Source: Candidatus Uhrbacteria bacterium
GTDB taxonomy: Bacteria; Patescibacteriota; Patescibacteriia; UBA9934
NCBI GenBank assembly: GCA_030688135.1
Contig: JAUYIW010000072.1
Coordinates: forward strand, 1-9,928
Reading direction: 5' to 3'
DNA length: 9,928 bases
Shown: one piece after another, positions 1 through 6,337 of the stretch
Layout of the letters: each line of letters begins with the position of its first letter
Numbering within the stretch: the first letter of the stretch is position 1
Position numbers and translations under genes: made by a program
Notes under the pieces: generated by a model
What the model saw: the letters and a program-made list of their open reading frames with translations, nothing else
The model's database searches: none
Told to the model about the DNA's origin: nothing

Positions 1-68
1 ACCAACACCTCCTCACCATCCCGATATAGGATTCACCAACACCTCCTCACCATCCCGATATAGGATTC
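1..68. repeat. 34-bp tandem repeat array, left block
   Basis: Two identical 34-bp units (1-34 and 35-68) begin ACCAACACCTCCTCACC and end ATATAGGATTC. They run without spacers into a third copy that diverges after its first 24 bases and becomes the 59-bp repeat at 69-127. The array touches the window edge, so it may be longer. The first 24 bases of each unit equal the start of the 59-bp repeat, so the units look like duplicated truncated ends of that element. Confidence 0.93.
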
Positions 69-127
69 ACCAACACCTCCTCACCATCCCGAGCGGGGGT
101 AGTCAGCTGAGCCGAGGGATCTACTCG
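69..127 (-). repeat. 59-bp direct repeat, copy 1 (imperfect hairpin element)
   Basis: This 59-bp stretch recurs at 608-666 in the same orientation with one mismatch. Read on the minus strand it starts CGAGTAGATCCCTCGGCT and ends GCTCGGGATGGTGAGG plus an AC-rich tail. ATCCC and GGGAT can pair as the base of an imperfect hairpin. The minus-strand GAGTAG at its start supplies the last codon (Glu) and the stop codon of the adjacent GIY-YIG gene. It resembles intergenic hairpin repeats common in CPR genomes; that family assignment comes from general knowledge, not from a search. Confidence 0.88.
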
Positions 128-414
128 CAAATGCTGTCATATAAATCTTTCCAGTCTGGATTCATCTTACTAATTAGCCAATCTTTCTTTTCGCGTCTCC
201 AGTTCTTTAATTGCTTCTCTCTAGCTAGCATAGAGTCGTAATCTTCACCTACCTCGTAATAAACGCACTTTATTACATTATACTTTTTAGTAAAACCAGG
301 TGATAGCTTATTCCTATGTTCGTAAACTCTCTTCGCTAAATCAGACGTAAATCCAATATACAAAACATTATTCGGTGGATTAGCCATTATATACACAAAG
401 AAACATTCGCTCAT
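121..414 (-). CDS. Small GIY-YIG nuclease-domain protein (COG2827/YhbQ type)
   Basis: This is a 97-residue single-domain GIY-YIG protein. The paired motifs are VYI at residues 7-9 and YIG at 19-21, followed by conserved Arg29, Tyr31 and His33 in RVYEH. The C-terminal part has the FTKKY, REKQLKNW (65-72) and NPDWKDLY (85-92) signatures of stand-alone COG2827 proteins. The fold cleaves DNA as in UvrC and homing nucleases, but the substrate of this family is poorly defined. I chose the ATG at 414 because the domain begins there. An upstream in-frame ATG at 504 would add 30 residues read out of the hairpin repeat at 424-462 and would be unusual for the family. The stop codon lies inside a 59-bp repeat, and a second copy lies upstream at 608-666. 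The gene is therefore enclosed in repeats, which hints at a mobile or repeat-associated cassette. The domain call is firm; the biological role is unknown. Confidence 0.9.
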   Translation of the reverse strand: MSECFFVYIMANPPNNVLYIGFTSDLAKRVYEHRNKLSPGFTKKYNVIKCVYYEVGEDYDSMLAREKQLKNWRREKKDWLISKMNPDWKDLYDSICE

Positions 415-423
415 ATGTATTTG

Positions 424-462
424 GATCTCTCGACTTAACAATGTGCGATCGCTCGAGATGGT
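424..462 (+). repeat. Hairpin repeat upstream of the GIY-YIG gene
   Basis: The element runs from GATCTCTCGACT to GCTCGAGATGGT. TCTCGA (428-433) pairs with TCGAGA (453-458). It has the same end design as the 59-bp repeats, which read GATCCCTCGGCT to GCTCGGGATGGT on the minus strand, but lies in the opposite orientation and has a different interior. It ends 9 bases upstream of the chosen GIY-YIG start codon, so it would sit in that gene's leader. Confidence 0.65.
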
Positions 463-504
463 AAAAGGAAACGCTTTGCTGCTCCGCCATCCGGGACGAG
501 TCAT

Positions 505-607
505 ACAGCCACACGCTCACCATCCCTATCTGGCACGTACCGCACACCTCCTGACCATACCGATATAGGATGCACCAACACTTCCTCACCATACCGATAT
601 AGGGTGC
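505..607. repeat. 34-bp tandem repeat array, right block (degenerate)
   Basis: Two recognisable units (540-573 and 574-607) match the 34-bp units at 1-68 with several substitutions, for example CCATACC for CCATCCC and GATGC or GGTGC for GATTC. A more decayed unit at about 505-539 retains CTCACCATCCCTAT. The array runs directly into the second 59-bp repeat, the same order as in the left block. It lies upstream of the GIY-YIG gene and contains no gene. Confidence 0.82.
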
Positions 608-666
608 ACCAACACTTCCTCACCATCCCGAGCGGGGGTAGTCAGCTGAGCCGAGGGATCTACTCG
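608..666 (-). repeat. 59-bp direct repeat, copy 2 (imperfect hairpin element)
   Basis: This matches 69-127 with a single T-for-C difference near the left end (CACTTCC against CACCTCC) and is in the same orientation, also preceded by 34-bp units. The two copies enclose about 480 bp holding the GIY-YIG gene. No gene reads into this copy. Confidence 0.88.
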
Positions 667-679
667 ATGAGATCGGTTA

Positions 680-762
680 GATCTCTCCACTCGCCGACAA
701 GCAGTCTCGGTCGAGATGGTGCATTGGAATGCCGACAAGCAGTCTCGGTCGAGATGGTGCAT
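680..762 (+). repeat. Hairpin repeat with a duplicated 32-bp tail
   Basis: 680-720 runs from GATCTCTCCACT to TCGAGATGGT, the end design of the 424-462 element and in the same orientation. Its last part, starting GCCGACAAGCAGTCTCGG and ending GATGGTGCAT, occurs twice: at 693-724 and exactly again at 731-762, a 38-bp period with a 6-bp spacer. As in the 34-bp arrays, the GATGGT end of the element has been tandemly duplicated. Apart from this the gap between the GIY-YIG gene and the PilW-like gene holds only an ATTGGCCAAT palindrome at 799-808; I see no gene there. Confidence 0.78.
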
Positions 763-839
763 ATAATAGCTTCATCACTTCTACTGATTAAGCCTGCCAT
801 TGGCCAATAAACCTCATTATAGCCAGTCATGCGTTACCC

Positions 840-1364
840 CTAGTCCTCCTCTTCTCGAACTACCACGGACGTGGTTCTAGAAACCGATGTACTGTACTCC
901 GTGCTCGAAGTGTTTGCCCATTCAACAGTTAGTTCAATCTTTATATTCCTTGTTCTTCCTGAAACGCTTAAATCAGTGAATACAAGATTGCTTACATTAA
1001 CAGTACTCGAGGTCAAAGCGGTAGCACTACCAGCTCCTTGCGTAATTCGCAATGTCCCTGCACTTACATCAAACGTGGTTGGATCATTAGTAGGATCGTC
1101 GTCAACTAAAGAAAGCACACCGGGGCTTGATCCAAATGTCGATGAGCCTATGTTAATGTTATCGGCCGTACGAATCTCCTTACGAATTCGCTCAATTGCA
1201 AAACGTGCATTTTGTTCAACTTCATGAAGCGTTCTTACTTTTTGAGCGCTAGCAATAATACTAAGCGAAAATTGAACAGCTGATACCAGAAAAACAGCAA
1301 GAATGGCTATGTAAAGCACAGTCTCAACAAGAGTGAATCCTTTTTTGTTACTTAGTCTTTTCAC
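840..1364 (-). CDS. PilW-like type IV pseudopilin (minor pilin)
   Basis: This is a 174-residue prepilin. A basic nine-residue leader (MKRLSNKKG) precedes the type III signal motif G|FTLVE, with Phe at +1 and Glu at +5, and a hydrophobic helix to about residue 34. The prepilin peptidase would cut after Gly9. The helix continues as an amphipathic segment with NARFAIERIRKEIRTA (about residues 47-62), typical of PilW/GspJ-type minor pilins. The rest is Ser/Thr-rich and beta-strand-like and ends in an acidic EEED tail. The start is GTG at 1364, nine bases after the stop of the giant pseudopilin gene, with no clear Shine-Dalgarno sequence; the close spacing suggests translational coupling. It is the last gene of the pilus operon seen here. 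The pseudopilin assignment is firm; the PilW/GspJ subtype is inferred from position and helix pattern. Confidence 0.86.
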   Translation of the reverse strand: MKRLSNKKGFTLVETVLYIAILAVFLVSAVQFSLSIIASAQKVRTLHEVEQNARFAIERIRKEIRTADNINIGSSTFGSSPGVLSLVDDDPTNDPTTFDVSAGTLRITQGAGSATALTSSTVNVSNLVFTDLSVSGRTRNIKIELTVEWANTSSTEYSTSVSRTTSVVVREEED

Positions 1365-1373
1365 AGCTAATAT

Positions 1374-4300
1374 TTACGGCTTGTAAGTAATTATGATGTC
1401 TTCAAATTCTGGCGTAGAAGCGGAATCGGTAGTAGTTAAAATCGCTCGATACTGTATATACTGACCTGTTTGAGCCGAAATGTCAGCTCCGGACGGATCT
1501 GTATAACTTCCGCTATACGCAGACCATGTGCCGTCCGGTGTTGCTACGTTACCACTTCTAACTGCCACTGTTATGTCAGTATTGGCGGGTAATGTTTCGC
1601 TCCAATACACAGTAAACCACCCGGTACCGGTTCCGTCGCTATTAAAAACTTGCGATACAAAATCTCCGTATAAATTATAAACAATTGGATCTTTTAGTAG
1701 TGTTCCAAGCTCGCCACTTACCCATCCATCTGTTGGAGCGTAAACCGTAAGACCATACAAATTCCTAGCGGTTGGTGATGTCATTGATGCCCAAGAAACG
1801 CCGTCATAAGTCACTACCGTTCCACTGTCACCAACAGCATATATCTCACTTGCAGTTCGTGCCTCTACCGCGTTCAGACGGTTAGCTACCGGCGAAGTTG
1901 CCGTACTCCATACTGATCCATTAAAACTTAAAATTGTTCCACTATCCCCTACTGCCCATCCGGCACTGGCTGATAGTAACATTACGCTATTCAGTCGATT
2001 AGAAGTTGGAGAGCTCATTCCCGACCATGTAGCGCCATCCCAATGCAAAATTGTTCCACTGTCGCCAACTGCATAACCGTTTGTTGACGTAACCATATAG
2101 ACATCGCGTAAAGTATTGGCAGTTGGAGAACTTACGGTTGACCAAGACGTACCATTATAGTGCGCGATGACTCCACTATCGCCAACTGCTGCGGCGAATG
2201 CGGAATCCGGGAAAGACACGGCGTACAAATCATTTGCCGTGGGACTGGACATTGTGGCCCATGAACTCGTATAGCGAATTATTGTGCCGGAGTTACCTAC
2301 AGCAAAACCATTACTTGAAGTTAGCAAATCTAAGCCATTTAAGTCATTTGATGTTGGTGAACTCGCAACTGACCATAATGTACCGTTGTAACTAATAATC
2401 GTTCCAACACGTCCAACCGACCAAACGCTCGATAACGCCGTGCCATCAATGGAATACAAATCTTGCGCAGTTACTGCGTCATAAACAATTCTAACTTCGT
2501 CTAAAATGGCAGTTTGCTCTGATGACGTATTAGTAAAAGTGGCACGATATTGGAAATATTGATTAGCAGAAACAGTAATTGTTGTTCCACCGCTATCTGT
2601 ATACTCGCTACTCCATGCAGTCCAAGAACCGTCCGGAGTAGCTGTTGGCCCTGAACGAACTGCAATTGTTAGATTTGTAAACAAATCCTGAGTTACATCC
2701 CACACAATTAAATTCCATACAGTTCCAGCAGTACCGCTATCTAAAACAGAACTTGTGAAATAAGCCGGCGAAGGAATAAATGCAGTGTAATGATATAGCG
2801 AACCTGATTCACCAACCGCCCATGCATCATTAGCACTTATCATGAAAATTCCTTCAACAAGCGGGTTAGATGGATTAGTAAACACGTACTTAGACCACAC
2901 TGCGCCATCCCAATGCAAAAACGTTTCTTCAACTCCTACCGCCCAACAATCTGATGCGCTAATACAATGTACGTCATCTATTGTATTAGGTGTTGTGCTC
3001 GATACGGAATACCAACTTGTGCCATTCCAATGCAATACAAGTCCACCTTGCCCAACTATTACTCCAAAAGATGCATTTACCATGTAAACTCCGTTAAGCG
3101 GTGTGGTAGTGCCTGAGGTTACAGAAGACCAGCCGGTTCCGTTATAACGTAGAATTGTTCCATTGTTTCCAACTGCAAAGCCATCGCTCGCGGAAATCAT
3201 ATTCACCTGATTGAGCGTTTTTACGGTACCGGATGTCATCGCGAACCATGTTGCTCCATCCCATTTTAAGATAGTCCCATTTTGACCTACAGCAAATGCC
3301 AAAGAAGAAGACAAAGCGTCCACACTATACAACGTATTTGATGTTCCGGATGTCTGCGAAACCCAGCTTGTTCCGTTCCAAAAGATTATTCTTCCATTAT
3401 CACCAACCGCCCATGCCGTATTTGCATCAACGAAATCAATTCCAAGCAATGTGTCTGTTGTTGGCGACGCGTAGGTTGTCCAGTTAGTGCCGTCAAAACG
3501 AGACATCGTTCCGCCTGACCCTACCGACCAACCATCTGTGGCAGAAGTAATAGCTACATCGTATTGTGTATTAGCCGATGGCTCGTTATACGTAATAGAA
3601 ATACTGTTAAGACGAGGGGTAACAAATAAATCACTTGTTGTAAGTGTTAATCTATATTGAATATAACGAGAATTCTCATTAGTAATTACCGAACCAAAAG
3701 GATTGGTTACCTCTGCGCTAAACGCAGTCCAAGTGCCATCCGGAGTTGCCGTATTCCCAGTACGAAAAGCTACTGTTATGTTTGTATTGGTTGCTAAATC
3801 TTCATTCCAATAAGCATGTCCCCAATCTGCGCTTGCTGTAGCGTCGAATACAGATGACGTATATGTACCGGAAGATACATAATGCGAACCGTATTCTTCG
3901 ATTGTACCGCTATTACCGACCGCATATGCCCTTGAGGAAGATACAACAAACACCTCATTTTGTGCTGTTGCAGTAGGCGATGTTGCCGTTGACCAGCTTG
4001 TTCCGTTCCACGTAATTATTGTTCCACTTGCACCAACAGCAAATCCAAAAGATGCGGATGATAACATTACAGAATTAAGCGCACTGGCAGTTGGCGATGT
4101 AACAGCACTCCAAGTAGAACCATTGTATCTGTATATCTCGCCTCCGGTACCAACTACAAAACCGTTGGACGCGGATGTCATCCAAATCGAACTCCATGTC
4201 TGAATGCCTGTGTCAGTATGTGTGCTCCATGCGGAACCGTTATAATGCGCAATGATTCCTTGATCTCTTGATACCCATACATCACTTGCCGACACAGCGT

Positions 4301-5549
4301 AAACATCGTTCCAACTCTCGGTACCGGTATCGGTATGCTGACTCCAGCTTGTTCCGTTATAATATAATAATTTTCCACTTGCACCAACAGCCCAACAATC
4401 ACTCGCGGATATACAGTGAATGCTATTAAGAGCGTTTGAAACCGGAGAAGTTACAGAACTCCAACCGGTGCCATTGTAATGAATAATTGTACCACTTGCT
4501 CCAACCGCCCACACATCAGTTGAAGATACGGCCCAAATTGCGTTTAATGCGTTAGCGGTTGGAGAGGTAACTGTTGCCCAGCTTGTACCATCCCATTTTA
4601 TGATGCTTCCACCGATACCCACGGAAAAACATAGTGATGAAGACGCGCATGCGATGCTATTTATGTGATCGGCAATCGGTGATGTTTGACTTGCCCAACT
4701 TGTTGCGGAATTAAGAATAATGCCCGCTAGGTCTCCGGTATCCGCAGCAACCGTATTACTATAAGTACCGTCACCAAAATCAGTATTGTCAGTTTCAAAA
4801 AATGAGTCTCCACCTGTAACCTGAATCCATTCAGGATCTCCTGTACCGGTTACCGATGCACCTGTACCCGTTCCTGTAACCTCTGTGTCAGTAAAAGTTC
4901 CAGCCCCAAAGTCTGTATCAGTTGTTTGTGTAATCAACTGACCGCCAGAGAGTGTCCATGTCTTTTCTTCAGCAGAGCTAAGAGTTATCTTTGCAGCGTC
5001 ACCAGTACCAGTCACTTCGGTATCTGTAAATGTTCCGGCGCCAAATTCCGTATCTGTGGTTTCGTGCCAATCATACACATTCCAATCATGCAAATAGGCC
5101 ACAGCATCAACGGTTCTGGTGGCGCCTCTCGCCAACCAAGTTACAGTAGAGGTTACTTTTCTAGTTCTAGGATCTGTTGTTCCGCTAGCGGTAATGTCAA
5201 AACCCACGTTCCGGTCAACAGTTTCAATTGTAATCACGCGAGTATAATCTCCAATTGTCTCGCTACTTCCGCTAAACTCCCAATATCCGCTAGTGCTTGT
5301 AAGTCCGTGGGTGCCAACGCTCAAATCTAGCCATTTACTGTCGCGAATACTCCGCACTGCGTCAAGACCTTCGTAGGAAAGAGCCGTTGCGCCATTTAAA
5401 TCTCTACCAACTTCAAGAGCCTGCGTGCTATCGAGAAACATTACACTTACAGTAAGCGCGATTAACGAAAAAATTGCCAGAGCAATAACTGCCTCGGCTA
5501 ATGATTGACCTCGCTTGTCTTTTACTGGTCCCAACACCATATTCCCCAT
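1374..5549 (-). CDS. Giant PilV-like pseudopilin with three seven-blade beta-propeller/beta-sandwich modules
   Basis: About 1391 residues from the ATG at 5549. Residues 1-14 form a basic leader ending KRG; the cleavage motif is G14|QSLAE with Glu at +5, followed by a hydrophobic helix to about 40. A PilV-like pilin domain (to about 160) contains EGLDAVRSIRDSKW and GYWEFSG. A linker (about 164-280) has three copies of a TDTEFGAGTFTD-type motif. Then come propeller 1 (285-554), sandwich 1 (555-655), propeller 2 (658-924), sandwich 2 (925-1024), propeller 3 (1029-1291) and sandwich 3 (1292-1390). Each propeller has seven blades of about 39 residues with the motif WAVG.SGTI...NGTSW, like YCF48/BNR-type repeats. 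The sandwich domains share TATPDGTW and YIQYR motifs. Likely exported and assembled by PilB/PilC as a pilus-tip or surface adhesin; this role is inferred. An in-frame ATG at 5636 would read through the REP palindromes and overlap the transposase gene, so I rejected it. ATG 5540 is an alternative start. Confidence 0.9.
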   Translation of the reverse strand: MGNMVLGPVKDKRGQSLAEAVIALAIFSLIALTVSVMFLDSTQALEVGRDLNGATALSYEGLDAVRSIRDSKWLDLSVGTHGLTSTSGYWEFSGSSETIGDYTRVITIETVDRNVGFDITASGTTDPRTRKVTSTVTWLARGATRTVDAVAYLHDWNVYDWHETTDTEFGAGTFTDTEVTGTGDAAKITLSSAEEKTWTLSGGQLITQTTDTDFGAGTFTDTEVTGTGTGASVTGTGDPEWIQVTGGDSFFETDNTDFGDGTYSNTVAADTGDLAGIILNSATSWASQTSPIADHINSIACASSSLCFSVGIGGSIIKWDGTSWATVTSPTANALNAIWAVSSTDVWAVGASGTIIHYNGTGWSSVTSPVSNALNSIHCISASDCWAVGASGKLLYYNGTSWSQHTDTGTESWNDVYAVSASDVWVSRDQGIIAHYNGSAWSTHTDTGIQTWSSIWMTSASNGFVVGTGGEIYRYNGSTWSAVTSPTASALNSVMLSSASFGFAVGASGTIITWNGTSWSTATSPTATAQNEVFVVSSSRAYAVGNSGTIEEYGSHYVSSGTYTSSVFDATASADWGHAYWNEDLATNTNITVAFRTGNTATPDGTWTAFSAEVTNPFGSVITNENSRYIQYRLTLTTSDLFVTPRLNSISITYNEPSANTQYDVAITSATDGWSVGSGGTMSRFDGTNWTTYASPTTDTLLGIDFVDANTAWAVGDNGRIIFWNGTSWVSQTSGTSNTLYSVDALSSSLAFAVGQNGTILKWDGATWFAMTSGTVKTLNQVNMISASDGFAVGNNGTILRYNGTGWSSVTSGTTTPLNGVYMVNASFGVIVGQGGLVLHWNGTSWYSVSSTTPNTIDDVHCISASDCWAVGVEETFLHWDGAVWSKYVFTNPSNPLVEGIFMISANDAWAVGESGSLYHYTAFIPSPAYFTSSVLDSGTAGTVWNLIVWDVTQDLFTNLTIAVRSGPTATPDGSWTAWSSEYTDSGGTTITVSANQYFQYRATFTNTSSEQTAILDEVRIVYDAVTAQDLYSIDGTALSSVWSVGRVGTIISYNGTLWSVASSPTSNDLNGLDLLTSSNGFAVGNSGTIIRYTSSWATMSSPTANDLYAVSFPDSAFAAAVGDSGVIAHYNGTSWSTVSSPTANTLRDVYMVTSTNGYAVGDSGTILHWDGATWSGMSSPTSNRLNSVMLLSASAGWAVGDSGTILSFNGSVWSTATSPVANRLNAVEARTASEIYAVGDSGTVVTYDGVSWASMTSPTARNLYGLTVYAPTDGWVSGELGTLLKDPIVYNLYGDFVSQVFNSDGTGTGWFTVYWSETLPANTDITVAVRSGNVATPDGTWSAYSGSYTDPSGADISAQTGQYIQYRAILTTTDSASTPEFEDIIITYKP

Positions 5550-5599
5550 AATTTCGAAACCCGGTTTAGAAAATATTCGAAACCGGGTTTCGAAATTAT
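5548..5599. repeat. Double REP-like palindrome (BIME-like pair) at the transposase 3' side
   Basis: Two 20-base arms (5548-5567 and 5580-5599) are perfect inverted repeats around a 12-base loop. Each arm also belongs to a smaller near-palindrome: TTCGAAACC-G-GGTTTCGAA at 5576-5594 (perfect, one central base) and TTCGAAACC-C-GGTTTAGAA at 5553-5571 (one side changed). The differing central base shows that the two lie head to head. The inner edge is six bases from the transposase stop; the outer edge includes two bases of the giant pseudopilin ATG. There is no U-tract, so it does not look like an intrinsic terminator. Confidence 0.9.
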
Positions 5600-5605
5600 T
5601 GAATG

Positions 5606-6277
5606 TTACAGATCCAAAACATATCGACCTGTCCAACTTTTTAAAAATTCTACGTATTCTTCTGGACTTGAAAATAATTCAAGAACAAAATCCTCATCGA
5701 CAACCGCGATTTCTTGTTTCCTACCCATATATACGTGATGGCTCGACCAACGATAGTTATCGAGTTGCCTTAGCGCATCTTCCCAGTCAGTCACCAACCC
5801 ATCGCGCCATTGGATACCGGTACCGTCAAGTCCGTTCAAATGAATATACCTTGGCACATGAATATAGTGCGCCTCATTGTCAACATGAAATGCTTTGTAT
5901 CTACCTTCATATAATGGACCTGTTCTTTTATATTTCAGATTGTGATATTTTGCATAACCAAGCGAAATTTTATGAAGAAAACGCTCTATTCCGTTATCCA
6001 TCTCCTGTCTTACATAAAGATGAAAATGGTTAGGCATAATAATAAACGCCAACACCGAAACAAAAGGATCTTGATCAAAATCATACATTTCCGGTACTGC
6101 GAGGCGCACAAATTTGTCCACTGGGTCGCCTGTAACTGAAAACTTGGCATCATTAAAAAGAAAGAGGGATTGATAAAAACGTAAAAAATCGAAGGCATTA
6201 TGAAAAATTTCGCTACGATTTACTCCACGATTTGTTATATGGTAATACTCTCCGGTTGTAAGTGGTACACGTTGCAT
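5606..6277 (-). CDS. REP-associated tyrosine transposase (RAYT, Y1_Tnp HUH family)
   Basis: This is a full-length 223-residue Y1 transposase. The N-terminal YYHITNRGVNRSEIF (residues 11-25) matches the usual YHV-x-RG-x-NR-x-IF start of the family. The HUH metal-binding pair is His84 and His86 in MPNHFHL. GPLYEGRYKA (120-129) follows. The likely catalytic tyrosine is Tyr144 in RYIHLN (143-148), with Tyr138 as a less likely alternative. The typical C-terminal WSSHHVYMG motif is near residues 177-185. After YIHLN the common PVRAGLV is replaced by GLDGTGIQW, a small divergence. The family nicks and joins single-stranded REP hairpins; the flanking palindromes are its expected substrates. No frameshift or stop is visible, so it may be active. 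It shares the orientation of the pilus genes and is probably co-transcribed with them. There is no obvious Shine-Dalgarno sequence before the ATG at 6277. Confidence 0.92.
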   Translation of the reverse strand: MQRVPLTTGEYYHITNRGVNRSEIFHNAFDFLRFYQSLFLFNDAKFSVTGDPVDKFVRLAVPEMYDFDQDPFVSVLAFIIMPNHFHLYVRQEMDNGIERFLHKISLGYAKYHNLKYKRTGPLYEGRYKAFHVDNEAHYIHVPRYIHLNGLDGTGIQWRDGLVTDWEDALRQLDNYRWSSHHVYMGRKQEIAVVDEDFVLELFSSPEEYVEFLKSWTGRYVLDL

Positions 6278-6308
6278 ATAATCTTTAATGTAAGAAACTC
6301 CACGAATT

Positions 6309-6331
6309 TTTTCGAAACCCGGTTTCGAAAA
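6309..6331. repeat. REP-like palindrome at the transposase 5' side
   Basis: Eleven-base perfect arms surround one central C (6320): TTTTCGAAACC-C-GGTTTCGAAAA. The core is the palindrome found twice at 5553-5594, with the same central base and therefore the same orientation as the 5553-5571 copy. It lies six bases beyond the stop codon of the GspH-like pseudopilin, so a hairpin would form at the end of that gene's coding region; no convincing U-tract follows on the minus strand. Confidence 0.88.
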
Positions 6332-6337
6332 TTTTTG

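Larger units (their letters stand above)
5548..6331 (-). mobile_element. RAYT/REP element inserted in the pilus operon
   Basis: The unit consists of the transposase gene 5606-6277 with a pair of REP-like palindromes on one side (5548-5599) and a single copy on the other (6309-6331). It fills the whole space between the stop of the GspH-like gene (6338) and the start of the giant pseudopilin gene (5549). Without it those genes would be almost directly adjacent, as in other pilus operons, so a later insertion is the simplest reading. I see no obvious target-site duplication, which is expected for Y1 transposition. Confidence 0.72.

Noticed and set aside
1..127. CRISPR array in the 34-bp repeats
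   Set aside because: The units are contiguous without unique spacers, and there is no leader or cas gene.
415..504. Thirty-residue N-terminal extension of the GIY-YIG protein
   Set aside because: It is translated from the hairpin repeat and does not resemble COG2827 N-termini; the domain starts properly at the ATG at 414.
799..808. ATTGGCCAAT palindrome as a terminator or operator
   Set aside because: It is a ten-base perfect palindrome without loop or U-tract, and too short to distinguish from chance.
604..810. Plus-strand open frame of 68 codons in the repeat region
   Set aside because: It is composed largely of the 59-bp and 32-bp repeats, so the translation is repeat-derived with no protein signature.
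815..822. TATAAT-like promoter between the PilW-like gene and the repeats
   Set aside because: A minus-strand TATAAT is present, but there is no matching -35 and the nearest downstream gene start is about 400 bases away beyond the repeats.
871..1227. Plus-strand open frame opposite the PilW-like gene
   Set aside because: The minus frame has a perfect prepilin motif; the plus frame is low-information shadow sequence.
4926..5330. Plus-strand open frame opposite the giant pseudopilin
   Set aside because: It is Cys/Ser-rich shadow coding with no domain, antisense to the conserved pilin domain and linker.
5548..5599. Intrinsic terminator for the transposase gene
   Set aside because: The stem is strong, but no U-tract follows on the minus strand, and the same sequence is a transposase-associated palindrome.
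5550..5636. Longer start of the giant pseudopilin at 5636
   Set aside because: It would translate the REP palindromes, overlap the transposase 3' end, and put 42 residues before the cleavage Gly instead of a short leader.
5515..6033. Plus-strand open frame of 172 codons opposite the transposase
   Set aside because: It is antisense to a clearly conserved Y1 transposase and shows no recognisable domain.
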